Positions 10,793 to 22,031 of a stretch of 64,000 nt of DNA are shown one piece after another. A program made the position numbers and the translations under genes. How positions within the stretch are numbered: position 1 is the stretch's first letter; each line of letters opens with the position of its first letter. This DNA comes from Lactuca virosa (Eukaryota; Streptophyta; Magnoliopsida; Asterales; Asteraceae): the NCBI GenBank assembly GCA_928212115.1, contig CAKMRJ010001112.1:408932335-408996334 (forward strand), read 5' to 3'. The notes below the pieces were generated by a model. The model did not search any database and was not told where the DNA came from. It saw nothing but the letters and a program-made list of their open reading frames with translations.

Positions 10793-11220
10793 ATCTCAGT
10801 GTTGGAGATGGAGAAGGGGAAGGCTTCAAGTTTTTAGAATTTGGATTATGTTGTAGATTTGGAAACAGAAAAAGATAAGGATGCAATTAATAAGTATGAA
10901 TCTGTTTGACTTTATGACTTTATGATGGTTTCCTTTTTATTATATATATATATATATATATCTTGCTATTCTTTTTTTAGTCTTATCATTTGGTATCTTG
11001 TAGCAGCTATACAAAGAGCTTTTGGTTGCACAGGAGGAAGCCCATTTGGCTCATCAACAACTTACCTCTTCAATGGTAATAGTTGAGAAATTTTGAATAC
11101 TAACAACATACAATAACACTCTTAACATACGACTCATGTAATGCCATGTAGGATGAAGACTCTGAAGCATTGGCAAAGTTATCAACAGACATCCAAGAAA
11201 TCACATTTGAGATTCAACAG
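10793..11220 (+). pseudogene. Captured exons encoding a coiled-coil segment (gene not recognised)
   Basis: Two 69-bp blocks with splice-like borders: 11007-11075 (LYKELLVAQEEAHLAHQQLT) ends in GT and follows an AG, and 11152-11220 (DEDSEALAKLSTDIQEITFE) follows an AG but has lost its donor. Both are rich in Glu, Gln, Leu and Ala with heptad-like spacing, as in a coiled coil. A possible upstream exon starts at 10793 after TGTAATGCAG but has an early stop. They are neither NAP1 nor Obg as I know those proteins, so they probably come from a third gene. Confidence 0.5.
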
Positions 11221-11328
11221 TATATATATTCTCATATGTATCTTTTTAACAGTAATAGGTCCAAGGGAAACTAATGTTGAATCATCAAATCAAGCAAATG
11301 TTGATATTCTAATGTTGTTCTTTTACAG

Positions 11329-11418
11329 GTGGTTGGAATTGGACCTAAAGTTAGTTGCTGAGATAGGAATAGTGGGTGCTCCAAATGCAGGAAAAAACAT
11401 GTTTTTAAGTGTTAATAG
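11329..11418 (+). pseudogene. Captured exon of an Obg-type GTPase (P-loop exon)
   Basis: After the acceptor TTCTTTTACAG the frame reads WLELDLKLVAEIGIVGAPNA followed by GKNMFLSV. This is the start of the GTP-binding domain of Obg/CgtA proteins, most like the chloroplast form ObgC. The P-loop should be GAPNAGKS; here the Ser that contacts Mg and phosphate is Asn, so nucleotide binding is expected to be lost. Nothing of the G2-G5 motifs follows. The flanking sequence is AT-rich and non-coding. Confidence 0.75.
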
Positions 11419-11589
11419 TTTTGACATGTGGTGTTGTTTGACATAATGTTAGGTAACTTGTTTGACATGTGATATTTTTTTGAAATGAATTATCGTTCTT
11501 ATGTATGGTATTTTATTTTGTATTATGATAATTTCAATCTGTTGTTTAATTTGAAAATTAGTAATTCTATCAAAAATATATATATTTTT

Positions 11590-11903
11590 AAATCATTTAA
11601 AATTATGACACGCAAATGCGTGTCGTCTTCCTTTATGACAGGGGCTTCCTTGATACGCATCGCGTGTCATAAACACGCGCGTCGTAAGGTTACGACACAC
11701 AAATGTGTGTCGTTATTCTTTATGACAGGGCCTTCCTTGATACGCATTGCGTTTCATAACTGCGCGTCGTAAAAGCGTGTCATAAATGCGCGTCATAAAT
11801 GCGCATCGTCTATAGACGACGCGCAAAAGCGCGTCATCTGTCGTTATGACAGGGCCTTCCTTGACACACATTTGCGCGTCGTCTGAGCGTTTTACGACGC
11901 TCA
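11590..11903. repeat. CACTA right subterminal repeat array
   Basis: Many copies of ACGACGCGCAA, GCGTGTCGT and GCGCGTCAT in both orientations, including near-duplicates of TTTATGACAGGGGCTTCCTT at about 11631, 11720 and 11843. Such arrays are transposase-binding sites in CACTA elements. Confidence 0.85.
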
Positions 11904-11939
11904 TTGCGCGTCGTAAAAAGGCTGTTTTTTCTAGTAATG
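11904..11939 (-). repeat. CACTA right terminal inverted repeat
   Basis: Reverse complement begins CATTACTAGAAAAAACAGCC. The terminal CACTA has become CATTA by one transition, which may have immobilised the element. Confidence 0.9.
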
Positions 11940-11942
11940 TAT

Positions 11943-12930
11943 GAAATCCACATCCTGTATTAAGCACCCAAGAAAGAGAAGAAGATGAGTTATTAGATGA
12001 AGTAGTGTATATACCTGCAGAAGCTGGCTTCACCTTGCAGTCTTTGATATCTTGCAGATACTTCGGGAAACTTCAATTCCAATGCCCCTTGTCGTTGCAG
12101 TAAAAGCAGATAACCTCTTTGGGATCAGAAGAGGGTGGATGATCAAAACTGGACTTGCCATTAGGGCCACTACTGGATGACCCTACATGATACTTTCCCT
12201 TCCAGTTTTGTTTGGGAGGACATTTCCTCTTTTTACCCTTTCCTTGTCCAATGACTAGGACGGGGGCACTAGCAGGAGTGGAGGCAATACCTTTTCCCTT
12301 CATTCCTGCTTTAGTTGTCTGCAGGAGATTGTGAAATTGACCCAGGGTAGTTTCACTGCTGTTCAAATGATAGGTCAGAATGTATTGATTATAACAACGA
12401 GGTAAGGATTTTAGGACTATGTCAATAATCAACTCCTCATCAAAATGCACATTTAGCCTAACAAGGGGATCCACGTAACGTTGCATCCTTTTCACGTGGC
12501 CATAGACAGATTCTCCCTCCTTCATCGTGCATGCCATGAGGGACTTGACCACTTCGTACTTTTCTTGACGAGAACACTTATGATACTTTTCCACAAGGTG
12601 CTTGTTCATCTCATAGGGCTAATAATCCTCATAAAACCTTTGCAGCTCAGGGGTCATGGTGGCTACCATGATGCAAGAAACTTTTGTCGCATCATCGTAG
12701 TGCTTCTTGTAGGAGACTATTTCTTCAGGAGTGACCTTCTCTTCGTTAAACTCATTGAGTTCCTTTTCGAGAATATATTCTTTGTTCTCAAATTGAAGGG
12801 CCATTTTGATATTCCGCATCCAATCATTGTAATTGGAACCATCCAGTATGACTTTGGAGCAGATGGAAAGCAAGGAGAAGTTATGATGGTTGGAGGAGGA
12901 GGGACGAGAAGCATCAGTTGGAGTAGACAT
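11943..12930 (-). pseudogene. C1 gag and protease start
   Basis: The minus-strand ATG at 12930 opens a copia gag (KVILDGSNYNDWMRNIKMAL), interrupted by one TAG near 12616, then continues (LVEKYHKCSRQEKYEVVKSL) to a nucleocapsid knuckle CFYCNDKGHW whose last Cys is lost next to a TGA. The protease begins near 11980 with WVLNTGCGFH: the catalytic Asp of the expected DTG is Asn. The CACTA element interrupts three bases further on. Gag builds the particle and the protease would cleave the polyprotein; both are disabled here. Confidence 0.85.
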
Positions 12931-14188
12931 CTATAAAAGGAAGGTAGTTTTAGGTAGATGAGAATAATCCTTAATATAATAACCCAAAATAAAATATTAA
13001 GCCTAGGATCCAACTATATAATTCACAACTTAGAAAATGGATGCCATAATCTAATTGTAAATTTTATAAAGGTAGGTAAATGACAATTTACCAATTCCAC
13101 CAAAAGAAAACAAAATTTGAAAGAAACTAAGTCAAGTGAAATTCCTAGATCTTTCGAGACTCATTGAAACTATTCAATGGCATGTTTAATCTCAGATTAT
13201 GCTCTTCTATTTATGACTGGGATGTCGAGGATGACAAATAAGATGTGAATAATCATGAAAATGTGCATTGTAAACCACACACACTCCATCAACAATGATA
13301 ATTTATGATATACCCATTACAACTATTTATTAGTCCCTATTAGTGTGCTGGTTAACCAAACATGCTCCACTAACGACTTATAAAGTGTAATGTGTAATTT
13401 CATGAGTTAGCATACAAATTCACATTTTTTTTTCTAAAGTAACTAAGATTGGGATTTTTAATAAAAAGGTTTAGTTACTTTTAGTAGCATTATATTTTTA
13501 ATGAGAATTAATTTGTCCTATCAAATTCGTTCAGCTAACGACCCTCCACTAATAGAGGAAGAGGTGAGTGAGAGTGGACACCCATTCAACTACCATTTTA
13601 TAGCCAGTTTCCTTGTACCCCTTATAGACTAGCTTCGTCAATGAGGCGTACTAGCGATTTGACTGACTTATTCATATACATATAGTAATAATTAAGTTTT
13701 TAATTTTACATATAGTATAAGGTGTATTTTAAACTTTTCAAAATACTAGGGTTTATATTTTAAATTTTGAAATTAATATTCAATTAATTAAATTTAAAAT
13801 AAATTAATAATGATTTAATTATTAACAAAAATTAAATCAATTAGGATTATCTAATTAAATAAATCAATAATTTAATCCTAATCCTTACCCTCTAAATTTC
13901 AAAAATTAGGGTAAAGGATTCCAAATTTATAATTATCCCATTTAATCAAATTAAGCTAACAGTTATCAAATAAGGAAACCCTATAAGCCTACCATTTTCG
14001 AAATTAATTGGGGAGGAATGGTAGGGTTTCTTAGCCCTAGCCCTAAATTTCGAAATCCAAGGGGTGGAGGCTAGGATTTACAAAACCCTAGCCCTTTGCG
14101 AAAATTTGGCATCTTAGGGTTTAATGTATATAAACCCTAATTTGATATATTCGTCTATTATAGCTATTCAACAGAACACAAACCAAAC
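12931..14188 (-). other. C1 leader between primer site and gag
   Basis: About 1.26 kb without an ORF of note. Blocks of it recur in the same order in copia F (46279-47469) and copia C2 (52149-53500), for example the AAGTAACTAAGATTGGGA and GACCCTCCACTA segments. It is a conserved long untranslated leader of this copia family. Confidence 0.75.
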
Positions 14189-14200
14189 GCTCTGATACCA
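14189..14200 (-). other. C1 primer binding site
   Basis: Reverse complement of GCTCTGATACCA is TGGTATCAGAGC, complementary to the 3' end of initiator methionine tRNA, one base inside the LTR end. Confidence 0.9.
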
Positions 14201-14201
14201 C

Positions 14202-14946
14202 TGATGAGATTTAGGTAAACAAACAATAATTAAAAACCCTTAAGTTTGCATGCAACCTAAAAAAGATATATGTTTTCTCTATTAAATCTATAACTAAGAA
14301 CATCAAAAAGAAACCTACAAACCCTAGGCAATTTTCTAAATTATGATGAGAGGGATTTAGGATTACATACCTTTTAGTTGTTATAGCAAACAACCAGAAT
14401 TCCTCTTTGTCGATCTCTTGGAAGAAAGCACCACAAGGGAAGCGTGGGATGAAGTCATGGACTAGGGGGCTCCTTATATAGTTGAGGAAACTTGGTGCCA
14501 AAGCCAGGGTTTAAGGGATATGCCCTAGATCCTTTGCTTGGTGACCAAGAAACTCAAACCCCTTGTCTAAGGGGCCTTGTACAAAATCTCCTAGGGCTTT
14601 AGATTTCCGTCCACCTCTTTCAAGAGGTTCTAGAGCCTTCCTTTCTCAATTATTAATAAATAACAAAACAGTCCTTGTACTTGTAATTAATCCAATTAAT
14701 ATCAAAATTAATTGCAATTAATTTCTGATTAATTATTAATTAAATAATATGATTTCTAATTAATATATTATTTTCCAATTACATTAATCAACCATTTGTT
14801 TACTTTATTATTCACATAATAAGTTAATCTCTCTCTAAAATTATTTTGTCCAATTTCTAGGTTTGAGGGCAACCCAAAAGGACTGTGCTACTATCAATTC
14901 AAGCATATACCAATTTTAGTTATGGGCTTAGACATCTAATCAAACA
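14202..14946 (-). repeat. C1 5' LTR
   Basis: Minus strand TGTTTGATTAGATGTCTAAG at 14946 to CTCATCA at 14202, about 745 bp. The start and the block CCTTTTGGGTTGCC match the 781-bp LTRs of C2. A TATA-like CTATATAAGG lies near 14471-14480 on the minus strand, a plausible element promoter. Confidence 0.8.
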
Positions 14947-16489
14947 AAATGTTACCCTTGCCCCTATTAAAATATAAATAAAAGTTTCTTGGAATTCTAC
15001 AATGCCAAAGGTGACAATTCCATAACCTAAACACATAAATTATTTATCAAACAAAATTCCCAATTTTTTTACGGTCGTTTTAGCACCACTGAGACCAGTA
15101 GAATTTACATTTTTACATCATATTCCAGTAGACTATGATTATATACTTTCATAAAGTGCTTGCACAGGTCTATACAATTTTTCTACAATTTTCTATGAAT
15201 TTTACAAAACTGCATTTCCGTGCAGCTAATTTCTTACCAGTCAGTGAAAATGACGATTTTCACCTTCTTTAGAAACAATATCAAGTTCTGGAAAAAATCT
15301 AAGAAAACATAGACTCAAGTTTTAAACTTTAAGAGTTTACAGATCCTAAATCCTAGTCTCGATGATTTCTCTATATTTTTTACAAAACAGGGACAAAATA
15401 GGAATTTTCCTACAATTCACAGCTTTGAGTTTTTAAGGGTTAATTGACAACTTAACCCATTAAGCCATGATTAAAATCGACTATAAAGATGGAAATTAAG
15501 TTCGTAAAAGTAGCAACATGTAATTAAGTCAAAAGAACAATTTCAATCATAAACCATGACTCAAATTATATTTCTTTTATGGGAAAACAAAGTACGTTGC
15601 TAATAGAGAAAACACCATTAAGGGCTTGAGTTTCTTCCTCCATTAAGCCACATATAAAGACCTTTAGAGACTGTTTTGAAGACTCTTTGGATGGTTCAAA
15701 ACATGGTCTTTTTACAGAAAAATATTCGCTATAATTGAGATAGAAATCAACATGAGTTTTTGCAACAACAAAGAAGGTAATAATTCCAAAACTTTGAGCA
15801 ATTGATGGACTTGATTAATGATTGTTTTGAAAGTGTTCATGAAAATATTTTTTCATCCACTAAACCAAGAAAATAAATTCAATAATACTAAAAAATTAAG
15901 CACACATAACTTCAAAATTTGAGATTAGAAAGCCTCATGATCAAGGATAGAAAATAGGAAGCAATTGACAATGATTTCAACCAATTTTTGACAATTCAAG
16001 ACAAACTAACATGAGAAAGAAAACCATAGACATAGAAGGAAGAACTGATTTCTGGCAGCCTCAATTGATATGGACACATAGAAACAAGAAATCAAAATAG
16101 AAAACAAAGTCTAAGTTTCATATTTTCAAGTTTCAGTGCCCGACCCTTGTTCAGTCTTTTAAGAGTAAAACAGAATCTACAACTCCAAAAGGATGTTATC
16201 AGACTTTCTAGAAATTAGACTCGATTTCAAACAATTTCATCTCTCTGGATCATCATCTAATTCGGATCATATCGTGTTCTATAGTCCTTTCAAAACAGAT
16301 CAACAATTCTGTCTTGATTTCTAACTTTGACAAACATCACCAAATACTTCAAGGATTAAGACAAGGACTCGAAAAATAGACATGAATGGTAAGAAACTCA
16401 TTTATACCTCTGTAAATGTGATGAATTTACAGGAGAAGAATAGAGGAAAATGTGTTGATCCCAACAAAGAATTATCTCCATTCGAAAGT
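14947..16489. other. Unassigned AT-rich interval
   Basis: No ORF above 60 codons, no recognisable protein, no primer site and no clear terminal repeats. It may be the host site or an old element too decayed to recognise. Confidence 0.6.
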
Positions 16490-16934
16490 TGTTGGGTCTA
16501 AAAATATGGTTTATACTTTGCATTTCTAGGCATTTGTAGTTTTTGGTCTAGGGCCGAGAACATTATTGGGTTTAGTTGTAGCTTGGACCGAAATCACATG
16601 TGATTTCATTCTGGGTATTGGGTCTTGGGCTTGGGATTTAGTCCATATGTATAAATAGGGTGGAAGGGGTGTGTTTTAGGGGTCTAGACTAAGGAGGGGA
16701 CGTTAAGAGCTATCATTGTCATATGTGTGTGTTCTAGAGAGAAAAAGTGAGAGAGAACTTGTGTGTGTTTTGGATCTTGTGTATTGTTCATCATTCAAAT
16801 CATTGAATACATTGAAGATTCATCAAGTTCTTCTTCTTCTTCTTTTCCATTCTATTTTGCATCGTCGACTTGATTGGGATTCCACACCCTCAAGTGGATC
16901 AGATTGATACATCAAGCAAATTTGGGGACTTACA
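16490..16934 (+). repeat. Copia G 5' LTR
   Basis: TGTTGGGTCTAA at 16490 to ACTTACA at 16934 (445 bp), with TATAAATAGG near 16650 and a primer site just downstream. No 3' LTR is present in the window. Confidence 0.8.
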
Positions 16935-16936
16935 GT

Positions 16937-16948
16937 TGGTATCAGAGC
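16937..16948 (+). other. Copia G primer binding site
   Basis: TGGTATCAGAGC, two bases after the LTR end. Confidence 0.9.
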
Positions 16949-17714
16949 TTGGATCGTATCAATCATTTTAACAAGATCTTGAACGTTTTTGTATTTTTTT
17001 TCTTGAAGGTTTAGGCATTTTTGATTTGTTTTGGACAAAATATTGGGTGTTTGTTCTTCGTGTTCCTCATAAAAATGACTTTTTGATCGACTTTTGTGCT
17101 TAAAAAGTTGAAAAAACGTGTTTTTTGGACGAAACTGCGACATCCCAGCAACCATTTTCGCACAAGGAGTAGCTTTTCCGAGGAGTTTTCGGTCAGAAGC
17201 GATTTGCGGTCGGAAACGGTTTGCGGTGGAGCGGGGTCTGCGGTTTGCGGTGGAGCGTGCGAGCTTTTGGTGGAGCGTGTCTTCGCAGGTTTTCTGTTCC
17301 CTCGTTTGCGGTCCTCGTTTGCGGTCAGCAGCCCTTTTTCGGTCAGCAGCGAGTGTTCCCGGTCCTGATCAACAAGCTTCGCATTTTCGGTCATCTTTTC
17401 CGATTTTTTTACATTTTTGGCCCAAAAATCAATTTTTCAAATTTTAAAATTTTGTTTTCGGCCCAAAGCTTTGACTTTTGATTTTTGACTTACTAGTTTG
17501 ACTTTTGACCTTAAAAATTTGACCTTGACTTTCAAGTTTGACCTTTGACTTTAAACTTTGACTTTCTCTTTTAACTTTCAACTTTTCACGTTTTGCTTTT
17601 CGGTTCGATTTTTAAGTTTGCCTTTTCAAGTTTGACTTTTAAGTTTGACTTTTTAAATTAGACTTTTAAGGTTGACTTTTGAGGTTTATAGTCAAAGGGA
17701 ATTTTTGGTAAACA
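16949..17714 (+). other. Copia G leader with TTTGACTTT repeats
   Basis: Untranslated leader. From about 17460 to 17690 it is a degenerate run of TTTGACTTTT and TTTAAGTTTGACTT units. The overlapping frames open at 17011-17481 have no protein-like content. Confidence 0.7.
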
Positions 17715-18990
17715 ATGAGTTCCTCAATCACTAAGGGTAATAAAACTTCATGTTCTCAATCTTGTGAAGCTACAATTAAGTTTCTTCGTGATCCAATCGA
17801 TATATTAAAAAGAGAAAATGAGGACCTTAAACCCTTAAAAGAACAATTAGAGGCCAACATCAAGGACTTTAGAAAACTTCAAGAAGAATATAGTAATAAA
17901 TGTGAAAACTATAGCTATGTTAAGTGACAGCTTGCCAGCTTGACTGACGAGCTTGACACATTGAAAAATAAGTTTGAAAATGTAGATTTTAATTTCAGAA
18001 AATTTGATGTGTCAAGTGAGGTCGTTGTGTCCATGATAGAAAAACAACTAAAATTTAAAGATAACAAAAACAAGGGTATAGGGTATCACAGTGTTCCACC
18101 TCCCTTCAACGATAACTATACCTCACCCCTTGAAACTAATGAGGAAGAAATACCTGCTCAGTTTGGTCAATCCCCTGTACCAACTTCAATTAAGACTAAA
18201 CAATCTGGGCCAACTAAGAGTGTTGAGGTAAAGGATTCTAATGTTTCTACTTCCTGTGTAGGTAAAGTAGTGGAAGAAGAGAACAAGGAGAGCATAATTA
18301 ATTCTAGTTCTGTTGATTCTGTTGATTGTCAAATAAATAACTCCTTGAACTCTGAATCTGTTGCCTCTAATTCAGTCACCTCTAATAAACCTGCTGCTGG
18401 TAAATACAGGCCACCAAAACAAGCGCAACAGAGTGCTTGCTGCAAGTGCACATGTGGGAACAATCAGAAACGAGGCATAGGCATGCTACCAGGGACAGGC
18501 AGAAATAACTCCTACGTGAAGAAACATACATGTTTTCAGTGTGGAACACCTGGAAACATTGCCAGAAATTGTCCACATCGTTCATATGTTCCCTACTATA
18601 CACAAGGATGGCAGAACGCGCCAAGAGGGAGATTTTCCAAAAGAAACCCTTCAAAGTCACAATCACGCAATGGTGACTGGAACGCGCAAAAGGCCAAGAA
18701 TCTAACTCCCAAGGTCAAGAAGGGAATGTCAGCCAAGAAGCAAAATTCAAGAGATGGTCCAGTTAACCCAATACTGGTTAGGTCAAAGTCGTCTCAGCGA
18801 TCGACTTCAAGTTCAAAAGCAAGTGCTAAGGCATCCATCCGATCGAACAAGAAATGGGTTAAACCGGACTACAGATGGGTACCAAAGGTTCATGCTCCCA
18901 AATCACCTAATGATTCTAACATTTGTACATATTTTGTGTGTAACAAAGAGGATATGTCATGGGAGAGAGTACCTTGCATTGTCTTTGGTG
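17715..18990 (+). pseudogene. Copia G gag (coiled coil plus zinc knuckle), SIRE/Maximus-like
   Basis: ATG at 17715. A long amphipathic helix region (RENEDLKPLKEQLEANIKDF) is cut by a TGA at 17925-17927; the same frame then continues (LTDELDTLKNKFENVDFNF) to 18990. Downstream lie Ser/Asn-rich linkers, a CCHC-like knuckle CFQCGTPGNIARNC (His replaced by Asn) and basic segments typical of the nucleocapsid of large SIRE/Maximus-type copia elements. The reading frame runs into antisense gypsy B pol near 18990, so everything from the protease on is missing. Clade assignment is from general resemblance only. Confidence 0.75.
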
Positions 18991-18992
18991 CT

Positions 18993-20300
18993 GACCAATT
19001 CTCAATCGCTTTGATTTTGGAAGGGTCCACGTATATGCCTTCCTCGCTAACCACGTGACCGAGGAATGTTACTTTTCTGATCCAGAATTCGCACTTAGAG
19101 AATTTTGCGTATAGTTTCTCCGCCCTTAATGTTTCCAGCACTAGCCTCAAGTGCTGTTTGTGATCTTCCTCACTCCAAGAGTAGACAAGTATATCGTCGA
19201 TGAATACTACCACGAACTTGTCTAGGAAAGGGCGGCACACCCGATTCATCAGATCCATGAACACCACAGGTGCGTTAGTTAGACCAAAGGGCATTACTAC
19301 AAATTCGTAGTGACCATAGCGATTTCGGAATGCTGTCTTGGGAACATCATTCTCATGGACTCGCAACTGGTGGTACCCTGACCTTAGGTCTATCTTGGAG
19401 AAGTAGCTGGCTCCTTGAAGTTGGTCGAAGAGATCGTCGATTCTGGGTAGGGGATAACGGTTTTTTATGGTAAGCTTGTTCAGTTCACGATAGTCTATGC
19501 ACATCCGAAAGGATCCATACTTCTTTTTCACGAATAGAATCGGGGCTCCCCAAGGTGAGGAACTTGGTTTGATGAATCCCTTGTTGAGAAGTTCATTGAG
19601 TTGGCTGGATAACTCTTGCATTTCTGCCGGCGCTAGACGATATGGGGATTTAGCTACAGGAGTAGCTCCGGGAATTAAGTCAATACGGAACTCGACTTGG
19701 CGCTCGGGAGGGATTCCGGGGAGATCTTCGGGGAAGACATCAGGAAAGTTGCAGACTTTGGGGATGCTCTCGAGGTCTTTAACTTCTAGTTTCTCATTAA
19801 CTACATGGGCTAGGAATGCATGGCACTCCTTTCGCAGATATTTCTGGGTTTTGAAGCATGAAATGATACGGAGGTTTGAGATGATTTTATCGCCATATAT
19901 AATAAGGTCTTTGCCGGATGGCAGATTGAGTCGTATGGCTTTTTCATAACAAAGAATATCAGCATGATTGGGGCTCAACCAATCCATGCCAATGATGACA
20001 TCGAAGCTTTTTATGGAAACTGGCATGAGATAAATTGGAAAAGAATGATCGTTTAAGGTAAGGGTACAACCTATGAATACGTTGTTAGTACTCTCTTTCT
20101 TTCCGTTAGCCATCTCGACGGTGAATTTTTCGGTTAAAGTTTGGGATTTATGTTTGAGTAGATGTTTAAATACATGACTAACAAAACTTCTCTCCGCACC
20201 AGAATCGAAAAGAATGCATGCATAAGAGTTGTCAAGGAGGAACGTACCCGTAACAACAGTGGGATCAGCAACTGCCTCCTCCTGGCCCATCGCTAGCACC
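18993..20300 (-). pseudogene. Gypsy B protease and reverse transcriptase (truncated)
   Basis: Minus strand. The protease carries the active-site triplet in ILFDSGAERSFVSHVF (about 20190), followed by IIGMDWLSPNHADI. After a linker (FPDVFPEDLPGIPPERQVEF) comes RT: YRELNKLTIKNRYPLPRIDD, YFSKIDLRSGYHQLRV, FVVMPFGLTNAP and the catalytic VVFIDDILVYS, then VTFLGHVVSEEGI. The frame is open across this whole stretch and all three RT catalytic Asp are present. It ends at WSAPKT near 18993, where copia G gag begins in the other orientation; the RT connection, RNase H and integrase are gone. It is the best-preserved RT in the window but cannot work alone. Confidence 0.9.
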
Positions 20301-21442
20301 TTCCCTGTGTTACCCCCTGTTGTTTCCTTGGCAAATTTCTCTTGAAGTGACCAACCTCCCCACAGCCATAACAGGCTTGACCAATGCCCGCTCCAGAAGC
20401 TTGATTGGTCGGTTGAGCTGGTGTCTTGCAAAATCGAGCCGTGTGCCCCTTTCTGCCACATTTATCACATTGCATCTCTCTACAAACTCCCAAATGATGG
20501 AAGTTGCATTTGTTGCACAAAGGCAGGTTTCCAGCATAACGGCTGGGAGTGGTTGGAGTAGTGGGAACAGCATCACGAGTAGTAGCGGCATGAGCTGCCA
20601 CTACTTGTTGTTTCTTGGAGGGCTCCTGTGAAGATTGGCCCTTACGCTTGTTCCAGAATTTCTTCTTCTCACCACTCTCCTTTGATGGTTCGGGAACGAC
20701 TGTTACTGCATCAAGATCAACCCCGTGATCTATAAGAGTTTGTGCTAAACACTTGGCGCTGTCGAAAGTGGAAGATTTAGCAGCCAAGACATTTCCTTGA
20801 GTTGGGGGTGTCAATCCCCAAATATATCTCTCTATTTTCTTGCTTTCTGGGGTGACCATCCCCGGACAAAGAAGAGCCAGATCGCATAATCTAGCTATAT
20901 AGGTAGCAATATCGGAACCCTTCATTTTTAGGTTCCAGAGCTCGTGCTCCAACTTCTGCATCTCGCCTCTTGGGCAGTACTCAGCAAGCATGAGTTCCTT
21001 TAAACTCTCCCAACCCATTGCATTTGCCACTGGCAGAGTTAGGGATTTAACCCGACTATTCCACCAAGTCAATGCTCTATCAGTGAAGGTGCAGGCGGCA
21101 AAATGCACCTTGCTGGCCTCAGAACAAGCACAATTTTTGAAAATTGATTCGATCTTCTCGAACCACCGGGTCAGGGCAATGACTCCTCCATTGTCGTCGA
21201 AAGATTTGGGCTTTGCATTCATAAAATCTTTGTAGGAACACTCCTTTTGGTGTCCCTGACCGCCGTCAAGGTTACGGGGATCAGGTCCACGTCCTGATCC
21301 ACCAGCACCGCCCGGATTCATTTGAGACATTGCAACAGCCACAGCGGCTGTAACTGCTTCCTGGAACACGACGAATCGAACAGAGGAGGTGGCGGCGGCG
21401 GAGGATTGTTGTTCTGTTTGTTGGGTCTCTTCCTGGGAGCAT
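20293..21442 (-). pseudogene. Gypsy B gag
   Basis: The family-type start (ATG at 21442-21440, minus) is out of frame with the body, so a one-base shift occurred in the early proline-coding tract. The body encodes the capsid (YKDFMNAKPKSFDDNGGVIA, WNSRVKSLTLPVANAMGW, YCPRGEMQKLEHELWNL) and then a zinc knuckle CDKCGRKGHTARFC. A second, CYGCGEVGHFKRNL, has its last Cys replaced by Leu. Protease and RT follow in an overlapping frame. The longer open frame up to 21495 is probably not the real start. Confidence 0.88.
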
Positions 21443-22016
21443 CTTTCTCTAAAAGATACAAGGAAAAATGACGATAAGTCTTCTATGCTGATCATGAATT
21501 GGATATTTTCAAGAAAGATATATCTAAACCCTACTGTGACAACAGAGATCTACAATAAAGGTTTACTATCATAAACAAGGAATTGTAGGCCTTTCATTTT
21601 TGAGGATTAGTACTACTTGTGCAGTGTTATAGAATCATAAAATACACCTATAGTATTTTAACTATGTGTTTTCATTAGTATATGATTTGGTGAGTTTTAG
21701 ACTTGTCGCAAGACCACAGTCACTCCCAAACACATGTTGGTCATATCTCGGACAAATATAATTAATCAGGTTATATTGGCCCCACATATGACTACATAAC
21801 TATTTAGGTTTAACCGTAGAGTCCAACTTGCCCTAAATACTTTTATGTAGTTCTTGTTATGTTATAGCTTCTTGTACGTATGTATACTTGTATACTTCTT
21901 GTAAAAATACTTGTATTTTTAAAGTATACTTTTAGTTTCAGAGCACTTTGGCCCCTTTAGTGTTTATAGTTGTATACCATGTAAGGTTCGGTATACCTAG
22001 TTCACTATAAACAAGA

Positions 22017-22028
22017 GCTCTGATACCA
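22017..22028 (-). other. Gypsy B primer binding site
   Basis: GCTCTGATACCA on the plus strand, i.e. TGGTATCAGAGC for the element, three bases from the LTR end at 22032. Confidence 0.9.
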
Positions 22029-22031
22029 ATC

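Larger units (their letters stand above)
6749..11939. mobile_element. Non-autonomous CACTA (En/Spm-like) transposon with captured gene fragments
   Basis: Left terminus CACTATAACAAAAAGACCC at 6749; right terminus, reverse-complemented, CATTACTAGAAAAAACAGCC at 11939. Both continue into TTTTACGACGCGCAA, giving an imperfect inverted repeat of about 35 bp. Target duplication TAT on both sides. Subterminal arrays of ACGACGCGCAA-like motifs lie at both ends and are dense at 11590-11900. No transposase is readable. The interior carries intron-containing fragments of at least two recognisable host genes (NAP1 and Obg). The element sits inside the copia C1 protease, and the protease frame is continuous across the inferred empty site. 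Confidence 0.92.
3021..14946 (-). mobile_element. Copia C1, minus strand, interrupted by a CACTA element
   Basis: Minus-strand Ty1/copia element in the order 5' LTR (14202-14946), primer site (14189-14200), leader, gag (12930-12060), protease (to 11943), then after the CACTA insertion integrase, RT and RNase H (6748 to about 3700) and a 3' untranslated part. The 3' LTR is missing: the sequence stops matching the 3' region of copia C2 at about 3020 and becomes gypsy A gag. All coding parts carry stops or frameshifts. It resembles C2 closely in leader and pol, so the two belong to one family. Confidence 0.85.

Noticed and set aside
11141..11446. A single 101-codon gene covering the coiled-coil and Obg blocks
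   Set aside because: The open frame crosses an intron-like stretch, and the two blocks have separate splice-like borders and different family resemblance.
16937..16948. tRNA genes at the TGGTATCAGAGC sites
   Set aside because: Only 12 bp complementary to the tRNA 3' end; no cloverleaf. They are primer binding sites.
17011..17481. Four overlapping frames of 86-127 codons in the copia G leader
   Set aside because: Open in several frames at once, GC-rich patch without protein-like motifs; lies between primer site and gag.
19497..19949. 150-codon plus-strand frame
   Set aside because: Antisense shadow of the gypsy B RT.
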